A DNA stretch of 64,000 nt from Aquisalinus flavus (lineage in GTDB: Bacteria > Pseudomonadota > Alphaproteobacteria > Caulobacterales > Parvularculaceae), in contig NZ_CP042288.1 in assembly GCF_022559625.1 (NCBI RefSeq), positions 2,986,155 through 3,050,154 of the forward strand, given 5' to 3'. The notes beneath the pieces were generated by a model. The model made no database searches. It was given only the letters and a program-made list of their open reading frames with translations, and was not told the DNA's origin. This document shows positions 1 to 7,373 of the stretch, piece by piece. Numbering within the stretch: the first letter of the stretch is position 1; every line of letters begins with the position of its first letter. The position numbers were made by a program, and so were the translations under genes.

Positions 1-260
1 ACACGCTGTTCGCGCGCGGCGCCGATGGCGATATCACTGCAAGCTGGTCCGCCGAGGCGGACACGCTGCTGGGCGAGCATGTGGTGATCCCGGGCGCGGA
101 CGGGAAGACGTGGCTGATCGGCACCCAGTTCGACGCGGCGCGCGGGCGCTCGCTCGTTTCCCTGTTCGATGGCGACCATATCGATCACGGCCCGCTCGCC
201 CTGTGGCGGCTGCCTTATGTGATCCCGATTCCGCTCCACGGCACCTGGGTGATGGGCTAG
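1..260 (+). CDS. Carotenoid oxygenase, C-terminal end (partial)
   Basis: The frame enters from the left edge, so only the last 85 codons are visible. They end in GPLALWRLPYVIPIPLHGTW and a short tail. A Gly-Pro, then Ala-x-x-x-Leu-Pro, then Pro-x-x-x-His-Gly-Thr-Trp pattern is the usual C-terminus of the carotenoid oxygenase (RPE65/CCD) family. In that family the His of HGTW is one of the four iron ligands. The family cleaves carotenoids or related polyenes with O2 at a non-haem iron. The substrate cannot be judged from this tail. Its TAG stop lies inside the left end of a palindromic repeat. Confidence 0.72.
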   Translation, partial: TLFARGADGDITASWSAEADTLLGEHVVIPGADGKTWLIGTQFDAARGRSLVSLFDGDHIDHGPLALWRLPYVIPIPLHGTWVMG

Positions 261-360
261 AGCAGCCTGCGGCCTGATGGACGCAGAGGAGCTGCTCTAA
301 CACTTGGAAGCGATCAACTTATCTGCCTTCAAATGATTCCATTTGAAGGCAGGTTGATCT
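258..360. repeat. Palindromic intergenic repeat, copy 1
   Basis: About 100 bp made of two hairpins. The first has arms TAGAGCAGC (258-266) and GCTGCTCTA (291-299). The second has arms CTGCCTTCAAATG (323-335) and CATTTGAAGGCAG (340-352) around ATTC, extended by GATCAAC (312-318) and GTTGATC (353-359). A second copy lies at 4461-4564. In both, the TAG of the first arm is the stop codon of the preceding reading frame. It is probably a dispersed REP-type element and may also end transcription. Confidence 0.85.
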
Positions 361-488
361 AGCGGGGCAGGGTCAATGCAGGTCTGCCCTGTCGATGGCA
401 GGAGCGTTTCGGTCTCTCATCTGTTAGGTTCATCATGGTTCGGGACAGCGGGCCCGAGCCAGCCAGAGACAGAGAAGGAGACCTGCCG

Positions 489-1019
489 ATGACCCTCATG
501 ACCCTGACGAAAGCGATCGCCTCTCTGGCCGCCACCGGCCTTCTGGCAGGCTGCAATGGCATGGCGCGCGACCCCGCCGTCGTTGCGGTGGCCAATCCGG
601 GCAGCAATGCGCCATCCATCCAAGATGCCGGGACAAGCCCGTCACGGGCGGGGGATGAGGACGCCGCCGCGAGGCTGTCCGTCAGTTTCATGCTGGCCGG
701 GACCGGCGGCGAGGTGCTGGTCAGCCTGTTTGCCGATGCGGACAGCTGGCAGGCGAATGAGCCTTTGCGCGGCCTCAGCCGGGCCGCCGACAGCGCGAGG
801 ATCGAGGTCACACTCGAGGATCTGCCCCCCGGCACCTATGCGATCAAGGCGTTTCACGATGTCAACGGCAATGGCAAACTCGACACCAATCTCATCGGCG
901 TCCCGACCGAGCCCTATGGCTTTTCCAACGGACAGGCCGGCCGGTTCGGCCCGCCATCCTTCGAGGCGGCGTCGTTCATCCTCGAGGGCGAGGCGCATCA
1001 GGATATCGGCCTGACCTGA
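489..1019 (+). CDS. DUF2141 lipoprotein
   Basis: The protein has 176 residues. I chose ATG 489 because AGAGAAGGAG lies just upstream and because it gives a clean lipoprotein signal, with a hydrophobic stretch and lipobox LLAGC at Cys22. The in-frame codon at 435 lacks both. After a low-complexity linker (residues about 23-55), the rest matches the DUF2141 pattern: a beta-rich start with VLVSLFADADSW, then LPPGTYAIKAFHDVNGNGKLD and a closing block with GIPxEPYGFSNG-like wording. DUF2141 proteins are exported envelope proteins of unknown function. The gene stands alone, inside the repeat-bracketed left island. Confidence 0.75.
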   Translation: MTLMTLTKAIASLAATGLLAGCNGMARDPAVVAVANPGSNAPSIQDAGTSPSRAGDEDAAARLSVSFMLAGTGGEVLVSLFADADSWQANEPLRGLSRAADSARIEVTLEDLPPGTYAIKAFHDVNGNGKLDTNLIGVPTEPYGFSNGQAGRFGPPSFEAASFILEGEAHQDIGLT

Positions 1020-1066
1020 CGGTGAACCGGTTTCCCCTTCACCGGGAAACGCTATAGACTGGCCGC

Positions 1067-1852
1067 ATGGCCTATACCACTGACGACTTCCGCCGCGTCG
1101 ATCCGCGCGACATCAATTTCGCCCTGTCCTATCCGTTTGCGGTGCCCGGCGGTTCCTATGTCTATGTCGATGGCCATGCCATGGCGCTGGCCGATACGGC
1201 ATCGTCTGACATGATGGCGTGGATCGTCCACCATCGCGGCATCCAGCGCACGCTCGGCGATGTCGTCCACCGCACCGCCCATGCCGACATGGCGCTAGAC
1301 CGGCTCACCCCGATTGTCGCCGCCGGGTCCAACGCCTCGCCGATGCAGCTGTTGCGCAAATTCCAGCAGCGCCGCGACATCATCGTTCCCTGCCTGAAAA
1401 TGCCGGTGCGCGACTGGACCGTCACCTATGCCCGCCACATCGCGCCCTATGGCTCGATCCCGGCCTCGCTGGAACGCGCGCCGGGCGAGACGACACAGCT
1501 TTTCGTCAATTTTCTCGACGCCGAAGCGATGGACGGTATGCACGGCACCGAGAGCATCGGCACATATTATCAGCTTGCGGAGGTTTCATTGCCTGAGGCC
1601 GATAGCGCGCCCTGGGCATCCGGCATGAAGGCCCATGCCTATACCAGCCATACCGGGCATCTGCCGTTCCGGCCGGGCGGGCTGGAGACGAGCGACAGGC
1701 GGTTCGCGCCGCGCAGCCAGTGGCAGATACAGGACATCGTCATCGACCTGCTCGGCGAGGATGTCTCGGTGATGGAATTCATCGCCCGGAACATGAGCGA
1801 CGAAGCGGTCCGGCTGCAGCGCGAGCGCCGCCTGATCGATGCGGATATCTAG
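1067..1852 (+). CDS. Unrecognised protein, 261 aa
   Basis: I do not recognise this family. The protein looks soluble, without signal peptide or membrane segment. Base and codon use match the host genes, so it is probably native rather than recently acquired. It contains VAAGSNASPMQLLRKF near residues 84-99 and many scattered His residues, with a rather acidic C-terminal third. No strong ribosome binding site precedes ATG 1067, although the start sits 47 bp after the DUF2141 stop, so co-transcription is possible. It ends just before the Rhs remnants. A resemblance of AAGSNAS to the gamma-glutamyl cyclotransferase YGSN loop is too weak to use. Confidence 0.55.
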   Translation: MAYTTDDFRRVDPRDINFALSYPFAVPGGSYVYVDGHAMALADTASSDMMAWIVHHRGIQRTLGDVVHRTAHADMALDRLTPIVAAGSNASPMQLLRKFQQRRDIIVPCLKMPVRDWTVTYARHIAPYGSIPASLERAPGETTQLFVNFLDAEAMDGMHGTESIGTYYQLAEVSLPEADSAPWASGMKAHAYTSHTGHLPFRPGGLETSDRRFAPRSQWQIQDIVIDLLGEDVSVMEFIARNMSDEAVRLQRERRLIDADI

Positions 1853-1895
1853 CCCGCGGCATTTTCCCGGACAGATGGACATCCCCCAGTCGCGG

Positions 1896-2071
1896 CAGCC
1901 TCGTCGCCACCTATCTCTCTACTATGCGGACGAGACCTTCCTGATGCTCGACTATACCGGCGCGGGCTGTTCAACCGGTTGCGAGAGTTGGGCGCACCAG
2001 AACCGTCTCGGCTCTGTGGTTGCCGTCAGCGATGGTGAGGCGCCAGGCGAGTGATCCGGTGAATCACTCGC
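1896..2071 (+). pseudogene. Rhs core fragment, frame-broken
   Basis: Translated pieces read LVATYL, then LYYADETFLMLDYTGAG and HQNRLGSVVAVSD. These match the better-preserved Rhs core at 3890-4230, with an internal deletion joining the YYAD block to the DETFLM block. The first part differs by two extra bases, which changes frame. A stretch ending at 2071 holds a perfect hairpin (GCGAGTGAT at 2047-2055, ATCACTCGC at 2063-2071) that adds a stop and shifts the frame into the next segment. It is a remnant and not a working gene. Confidence 0.7.
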
Positions 2072-2941
2072 GTGCCGAACGGCGCGGTGCAGGAGGAATA
2101 TACCTACTCACCCTACGGCATCTCAGGCACGGAAGGCGATACCGGCTTCCCGTTCCGCTTCACCGGCCAGAAGCTCGATCCCGAAACCGGGCTCTATTAC
2201 TACAAGGCGCGGTATTACTCACCGGAGCTGGGCCGTTTCCTCCAGACCGACCCGATCGGGTATGGCGATCAGATGAACCTGTATGCGTATGTCGGGAATG
2301 ATCCTTTGTCGTTCGTTGATCCAACAGGAAAATGCATACAGCATCCAATTTTGTTGGGTGCTTGTATCGGGGCAGCATATGGCGGTTTTATTAGCGGAGT
2401 TACTGCGATTAAGAATGGTAAGGGTCCCTTGGAAGTAACTGGCGCGGTTCTTTCTGGTGCGGGTAAAGGTTTTGTGGCGGGTGGACTCACAGCTGCAGGT
2501 GTTACCGGGGGGGCATTTACAGGCATGGTGGCAGGGGGCATCGCAGGAGCAATAAATAACTTGGGAACAGGTGGGTCAACTGCAACTGCTGTCCTTTTAG
2601 GTGCGGCGACTGGCGGAATTGCAGGAGGTTTGGGAAAGGCATTTGCTTCTGCCGGCCGAGAGGGTGAGCAGGCTGCAGGCGTTCTAGGGGGTACAGCACA
2701 AGCCTTTGCAGATTTGATCCAAGAGGCTATGAATACAAGTAAGGCTTATGGTGAGGAAAGTAGGGTTGTGTCCGAAAACCCTATCATCATACCGCTAGGA
2801 AACTATGTGAATAATGGCGATGATACTTATCGATTTGAGCCAAACGGAGATAGTTGCGAATGGGGCGTTACATGCTCCGAATGGCCTCCTTATTATAGGG
2901 ATGATGACGGCAACATACGAAGTAAAGAAGAATCGAAATAA
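2072..2941 (+). CDS. Rhs C-terminal segment with variable tip
   Basis: Residues 1-86 are the end of an Rhs/YD-repeat core: [47 protein letters not shown] and the closing [16 protein letters not shown]. In this family such a motif marks where a variable, often toxic, tip begins. The tip (about 203 residues, from 2330) is rich in Gly and Ala with membrane-like stretches, then a polar end with [14 protein letters not shown] do not recognise its activity. Its GC content is visibly lower than the core and the genome. The GTG at 2072 is only the first start after a frame break, so this is probably an orphan C-terminal module. A small membrane protein follows after 14 bp. Confidence 0.72.
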   Translation: MPNGAVQEEYTYSPYGISGTEGDTGFPFRFTGQKLDPETGLYYYKARYYSPELGRFLQTDPIGYGDQMNLYAYVGNDPLSFVDPTGKCIQHPILLGACIGAAYGGFISGVTAIKNGKGPLEVTGAVLSGAGKGFVAGGLTAAGVTGGAFTGMVAGGIAGAINNLGTGGSTATAVLLGAATGGIAGGLGKAFASAGREGEQAAGVLGGTAQAFADLIQEAMNTSKAYGEESRVVSENPIIIPLGNYVNNGDDTYRFEPNGDSCEWGVTCSEWPPYYRDDDGNIRSKEESK

Positions 2942-2955
2942 TTGCGGGATAGAAG

Positions 2956-3123
2956 ATGAAAGTTAGAGAATTATTTATTGCTTTCTTTATTTTGCTTTGC
3001 ATTTCTGTAATTTTTATAATTACAGGGGACATAAATAGGCAAAATGCAGTTTATGTATTGGGTGCGGTGACGATATATATAGTTTTCGTATTGTTGGTTA
3101 TTTATTTCTTTAATAGAAAGTAA
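2956..3123 (+). CDS. Two-helix membrane peptide, possible Rhs immunity protein
   Basis: This 55-residue ORF starts at ATG 2956, 14 bp after the Rhs tip stop and in the same direction. It has two hydrophobic helices, ELFIAFFILLCISVIFIIT and YVLGAVTIYIVFVLLVIYFF, separated by a short polar GDINRQNA loop, and ends in NRK. It is very AT-rich, far from host composition, as Rhs tip/immunity modules often are. A tip gene followed at once by a small ORF is the usual toxin-immunity order. An integral membrane partner would suit a toxin acting at the inner membrane. That role is inferred only from position. The ribosome binding site (AGAAG) is weak. Confidence 0.5.
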   Translation: MKVRELFIAFFILLCISVIFIITGDINRQNAVYVLGAVTIYIVFVLLVIYFFNRK

Positions 3124-3183
3124 AATTTGATTTATTAAGCTGTTTCCATTTAGTTTCATGAAATTTTCAATAGGCAGTGCTCC

Positions 3184-3260
3184 AGCGAACCACTCGCTCG
3201 CCTTTAGCGTGGCGTAGGAGAAATATATCCACCTCACCTACGCCACCTCTGGCACATGGG
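3184..3260 (+). pseudogene. Degenerate duplicate of Rhs core junction
   Basis: The bases GAACCACTCGCTCGCC (from 3187), then a block reading like GGAGAAATATATCCACCTCACC, align with 2061-2137 in the first Rhs copy over roughly 75 bp with scattered changes. The copy includes the right arm of the palindrome seen at 2063-2071, so it was duplicated after that junction formed. It has no useful reading frame. The remaining bases from 3124 to 3299 show nothing else. Confidence 0.5.
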
Positions 3261-3299
3261 TGGTGAACTCTGTAGGTAAGCAGACGATTTACTGAGAGA

Positions 3300-4277
3300 T
3301 TGTCGGTGCGGAAATATTTCGGCGGCGGCACGGGCTCGATGAATGTGTCCTACCTCTATGACGCCGCGTCGAATCTCATCGAGATGACCTATCCGGACAA
3401 CTGGAAGGTCGCCTATGGCTATGACGCGATGAATCGCGTCACCTGTGCTGAGGAGGGGGCAGCCAATGCCTCCAACCCCTGCAACAGCGCCGGGCGGCGC
3501 CTGGCGACATTGACCTATGACCGCCAGTCGCGCCGCGATGCCATCGCCTATGGCAATGGCACCACAGTCGATTATGGCTTTTCGGCGCGCGGCGACCTGA
3601 CCGGTCTGGATCTCGGCTTTTCCGGTGCCAGCCTCGATTATGACTACACCTATAATGGCGCACGCCAGGTCCTGTCGGAAACAGTCTCCGACGAGACCTT
3701 CCTGTGGATGCCGACGGCGGCGAACACGCCGGATGAGAGCTATACGGTCAATGCCCTCAACCAGTACCAGACGGTGGGCAGCGCGTCTCTCGACTACGAT
3801 CTCAATGGCAATCTGGTCGATGACGGGGAGGGGTGGACGTATACCTATGATGCGTCCAACGTCCTGCGCCAAGCGCGTTTGAATAACAACCTCGTCGCGA
3901 CCTATCTGTATTACGCGGACGGCACGCGCAGGCTGAAAAGTGCCCAGGGCACGTCGAGCCGGTTCTATTACCACGGCGATCAGGAAATCGCGGAATATAA
4001 TGGCACCTACCCCATCGTCTCCGGCACGCTGTTGCGCCGCTATGTGCGCCTGCCGGGGGCGGTCGACGATGTTCGCCGGGCGAAAGGGGCCCCATCCCCT
4101 TTCGCTTCTCCGGCTCACTCCTGATGATCGACTATACCGGTGCGGGCTGTTCGTCCGGCTGCGAGAGCTGGGCACACCAGAACCGCCTCGGTTCTGTGGT
4201 TGCCGTCACCAATGCCTCGGGCGCGGTGCAGGAGGAATATACCTACTCACCCTACGGCATCTCGGGCACGGAAGGCG
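3300..4277 (+). pseudogene. Rhs YD-repeat core, interrupted and truncated
   Basis: The first frame (3300-4124) encodes YD repeats such as YLYDAASNLIEMTYPD, YGYDAMNRVTC, YDLNGNLVDDGEGWTYTYDA and FYYHGDQEIAEY, typical of Rhs/wapA surface or toxin-delivery shells. It lacks the N-terminal part of a full Rhs protein. At about 4070-4119 a stretch with a hairpin (CGAAAGGGG 4081-4089, CCCCTTTCG 4096-4104, flanked by GCCGG and CCGGC) breaks the frame. The core resumes in another frame as LMIDYTGAGC, HQNRLGSVVAVTNASG and [12 protein letters not shown], then stops matching Rhs at about 4278, where methyltransferase sequence begins. No tip follows. Confidence 0.72.
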
Positions 4278-4463
4278 ATGCCGGCAAACCTTCGCAAGGC
4301 GCATCAGGAGAATGATCGCTTGGTTGATCGCCTTTATCGCAAGAAACCTTTCGACAGCGAGCGGGAAAGGGTTGAACACCTGTTCATGCTGTACGAGAAG
4401 ATGACTGCGCCGCTCGCAACGCCCGACAAGCCAAAAAGGCAGCGCAAGGCGAAGAAAGCCTAG
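4278..4463 (+). pseudogene. C-terminal remnant of MmeI/PglX-type DNA methyltransferase
   Basis: Sixty-one codons from ATG 4278 read MPANLRKAHQENDRLVDRLY, then KKPFDSERERVEHLFMLYEK and a Lys/Arg-rich end. This is the usual C-terminus of large class I SAM-dependent DNA methyltransferases of restriction or BREX-like systems: LRxAHxxND..VD.xY followed by RVxxLFxLYE. The catalytic domain with its NPPY motif is absent, so the piece cannot methylate DNA. It joins directly to Rhs sequence at about 4278, which marks an illegitimate recombination or deletion junction. It suggests that a restriction or defence locus once lay here. Confidence 0.6.
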
Positions 4464-4564
4464 AGCAGCCTGGCGTCCGGATGGACGCAGTGGAGCTGCT
4501 CTAACACTTTGGAAGCGATCAACTTTTCTGCGTTCAAATGATTCCAGTTGAAGGCAGGTTGATG
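4461..4564. repeat. Palindromic intergenic repeat, copy 2
   Basis: This is the second copy of the element at 258-360 in the same orientation. The first hairpin (TAGAGCAGC and GCTGCTCTA) is perfect. The second stem has two mismatches, and the terminal GTTGATC has changed to GTTGATG. It starts at the TAG of the methyltransferase remnant and ends six bases before the stop of the minus-strand kinase gene, so it separates convergent genes. Confidence 0.85.
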
Positions 4565-4569
4565 TCGCT

Positions 4570-6717
4570 TCAGGCGGACCGACCCGGCTTGATGTTCAGG
4601 GCATCGAGCAGCGCCTTGGCGTTATAGGGCTTTTCGACGAAGGTGACGCGGCTGTCTCCCGCGAATTTCGTGCGCACCTCGCCGGGGGCATAGCCGCTGG
4701 CGATGACGATCTTCAGGCTCGGGTCCATGGCCAGCAGTTTCTCGGTCAGCGCGTCGCCGCGCATGTCCGGCAGGCCGAGATCGACGACGACGGCGCGCAG
4801 GGCCGAGCGCTCGCGCCGCGCGATTTCCTCCGCCTTCTTCCCGTTGACCGCTTCCAGCGTGGGGATGCCGAAATCCTCCATCTGCATGACGAGGTCGGCA
4901 AGGATCAGGCCTTCATCCTCCACGATCAGGATTTTCCGTGCCTGTGTCTTTGTGCGCATTGCCTCCTCCATCGCAAAGCCGGCTTCCTCATAGGTGAACG
5001 GCTTGGTGACAAGGTGCAGGCCCTGGTCGAGACGGCCATCGTGAATGATCGCGTTACGGGCATAACCCGTCGTGTACAGAACTTTCAGGTCGGGACGGCG
5101 CGAGCAGGCCTCGTCCGAAAGCTGGCGGCCATTCATGCCATCGGGCAGGCCCACATCGGTAAACAGCAATGCGATTTCCGGATGCCGGTCGAGCTGGCCC
5201 AGCGCGGACTTGCCATCCGGCGCATCGACAGCGCGATAGCCAAGCTCCTCGACCAGCGCCACGGTATGGGCACGCACATCGTCCTCATCCTCGACCACGA
5301 GAACCAGTTCGCCATTGCCGCGCGGCACTTCCTTGCGCCGTTCCTGGACCGGTTCCTCGTCCTCGGCGGGGATGTGACGGGGAAAGTAGAGCTTGAACGT
5401 CGTGCCATTGCCACGCTCGCTGTAGATCTTCACATGCCCGCCGGATTGCTTGACGAAGCCGTATAGCTGCGACAGGCCGAGCCCCGTGCCATGGCCGACG
5501 CCTTTCGTGGTGAAGAAGGGCTCGAACGCCTTCTCGATCGTCTCCTCGTCCATGCCAGTGCCGGTGTCGCTGATGCACAGCAGCACATACTGGCCGGGCT
5601 CGATCTCTAGTCCGGCGTGATCGGTGATATATTGGCGATCGACATAGGCATTCGCCGTCTCGATGGTCAGCTTGCCGCCCTCGGGCATGGCATCGCGGGC
5701 ATTGACCGCGAGGTTGAGGATGGCGCTTTCCAGCTGGTTCGGGTCGACACACACCTTCCACAGGCCGGCTCCGATGACCGTCTCTATCGCAATCGTCTCG
5801 CCCATGGTCCGCTTCATCAGGCTCGACATCTCGTTGACGAAGACATTGATATCGACCGAGCGCGGATCGAGCGGTTGGCGCCGGGCAAAGGCGAGCAGGC
5901 TCTGGGTCAGGCTGGCCGCGCGCCGCGCTCCGCGCTGGGCGTTCTCCGCGGTTTCTGCGAGCTGGGTCTCGCCTTTCTCGGTCAGGGTACGGATCACCCG
6001 TTCGAGATTGCCGAGCACGATGGTCAGGAGGTTGTTGAAATCGTGGGCAATCCCGCCCGTCAACTGGCCCAGCGTTTCCATCTTCTGGGACTGGCGCAGG
6101 GCCTCCTCGGCCTGCTCGCGCTGTTCGATCTGCGATTTCAGCTCCGCATTGGCGCGGGTGAGGTCGTCGGCGCGCGCGGCGAGCGTGGCGTTGGCACTGG
6201 TCAGCGCCCGCGTGGCGAGCCATACGACGCCGAGCAGCAGCACGCCCATGCTGAACAGGAGGATGATGCTGGTATAGCGCATCATCCGCGTAGCCAGGGG
6301 TTCGGCCGCGGAGCGCACGATGACGGTCCCCATCCGTGTCCCGTCCTGCACGACAGGGGCCGTCACGATCACGCGGTCCTGTTCCTGGACATAGCCGTCA
6401 GCAGGCGGACTGTCAGGATATTGCCAGGTGCCAAGCCGGAATCCGGCAAAGAATACATCATTCTCGTCATAGAGGGCGGCGCCGCGGATTTCCGGGTTGG
6501 CGCGCAGGGCGTTGAGATAGTCCATCGCCGCCTCGGTGTCGTCAAAAGCGAGTGCCGCCGGCACGATGGCGGACAGGATATCCGCCTGCATGCGGACTTC
6601 GTCGATCTTCTGGGCGCTTGACGCGCGCTCGCCATACAGCATGAACGCCGCCCCTGTCAGCATCAGGAGCAGCGCGAGGCCGAGGGCGGCGGGGAAGGTC
6701 AGTTTCCAGAACTTCAT
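4570..6717 (-). CDS. Hybrid sensor histidine kinase with two receiver domains
   Basis: This 715-residue inner-membrane kinase has a helix at residues 7-28, a periplasmic CHASE8-like region to about 145 and a second helix at 149-170. A coiled segment follows, then HisKA with the phospho-acceptor in GGIAHDFNNLL (His225). HATPase_c carries NLAVNARDAMPEGG, DTGTGMD and GTGLGLSQ. The first receiver domain (about 471-585) has Asp521 and Lys572. The second (about 596-705) has Asp646 and Lys696. No DNA-binding output domain is present, so the signal must pass to another protein. The gene overlaps the YfiR gene by 4 bp, and the TonB receptor gene precedes that. The set looks like one transmembrane sensing unit. 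Confidence 0.92.
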   Translation of the reverse strand: MKFWKLTFPAALGLALLLMLTGAAFMLYGERASSAQKIDEVRMQADILSAIVPAALAFDDTEAAMDYLNALRANPEIRGAALYDENDVFFAGFRLGTWQYPDSPPADGYVQEQDRVIVTAPVVQDGTRMGTVIVRSAAEPLATRMMRYTSIILLFSMGVLLLGVVWLATRALTSANATLAARADDLTRANAELKSQIEQREQAEEALRQSQKMETLGQLTGGIAHDFNNLLTIVLGNLERVIRTLTEKGETQLAETAENAQRGARRAASLTQSLLAFARRQPLDPRSVDINVFVNEMSSLMKRTMGETIAIETVIGAGLWKVCVDPNQLESAILNLAVNARDAMPEGGKLTIETANAYVDRQYITDHAGLEIEPGQYVLLCISDTGTGMDEETIEKAFEPFFTTKGVGHGTGLGLSQLYGFVKQSGGHVKIYSERGNGTTFKLYFPRHIPAEDEEPVQERRKEVPRGNGELVLVVEDEDDVRAHTVALVEELGYRAVDAPDGKSALGQLDRHPEIALLFTDVGLPDGMNGRQLSDEACSRRPDLKVLYTTGYARNAIIHDGRLDQGLHLVTKPFTYEEAGFAMEEAMRTKTQARKILIVEDEGLILADLVMQMEDFGIPTLEAVNGKKAEEIARRERSALRAVVVDLGLPDMRGDALTEKLLAMDPSLKIVIASGYAPGEVRTKFAGDSRVTFVEKPYNAKALLDALNIKPGRSA

Positions 6718-7373
6718 TCCTGCGGCCCCCCCGCCGCTGGTTCTACCGGGGATGGCTCCGGCGGGGATGTCTGTGCCGGGGCTGGCTCCACGTCAGATGG
6801 CGCCTCGACCACCGATACGGCGAGGCTGAGCAGCTTGGAGCTGATCGCGAGATTGCCGGCTTCGGCCTTGGCAAGGTCGATGCGGAACCGGATATTTCCG
6901 TCCTGTTCGACAAAGTCGATAATGCCGGTCTCCGCCGGCCGGTCGCTGCCATCGGTGACGGTCAGGATCGGCTTGCCATGGACCCGCTCGATGATCTCTT
7001 CTGCCGGCTGGCGGCCGTCGGGCGAGACATACAGAACATGGCAGCCCGCCCCGTCCAGCACCACGCCCATGCGCCGCACGATCACCGGCCTGTCCGTAAT
7101 CATCAGCCCCCTGACCGCATCGTCGAGCAACGCGCCGAAGGGGTCGCGCCCGGCAATGCACAAATTGAATGTCGTGCCGTGGTCAGATGTCATGGCATAG
7201 TCGGCGCCGGTATCCGCCGGCCACTGGACGAACGGGGCGAGCTTGTAGAGATAGGTCGCCTTGACCGCCGTCTCAAGATCTGACTGCTGTGCCCTGGCGT
7301 CACCCGGCAGCATCATGCTGGCGAGGGCGGTGAGGCATGACAGCCAGAGCGCCTTATGCCGGAATGGGATCAA
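6714..7373 (-). CDS. YfiR family periplasmic protein (DUF4154)
   Basis: The protein has 219 residues with a signal peptide (residues 1-28, cleavage near DARAQ). It then has the YfiR opening, AVKATYLYKLAPFVQWPAD, the FNLCIAGRDPFG block and the C-terminal GNIRFRIDLAKAEAGNLAIS SKLLSLA region typical of the family. A Pro-rich tail follows. In Pseudomonas YfiR is a periplasmic inhibitor of the diguanylate cyclase YfiN. Here the partner is probably the downstream hybrid kinase, because the genes overlap at ATGA and the kinase has a periplasmic sensor domain. It also overlaps the TonB receptor stop by 4 bp, so all three proteins are translationally coupled. Confidence 0.88.
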   Translation of the reverse strand: MIPFRHKALWLSCLTALASMMLPGDARAQQSDLETAVKATYLYKLAPFVQWPADTGADYAMTSDHGTTFNLCIAGRDPFGALLDDAVRGLMITDRPVIVRRMGVVLDGAGCHVLYVSPDGRQPAEEIIERVHGKPILTVTDGSDRPAETGIIDFVEQDGNIRFRIDLAKAEAGNLAISSKLLSLAVSVVEAPSDVEPAPAQTSPPEPSPVEPAAGGPQE

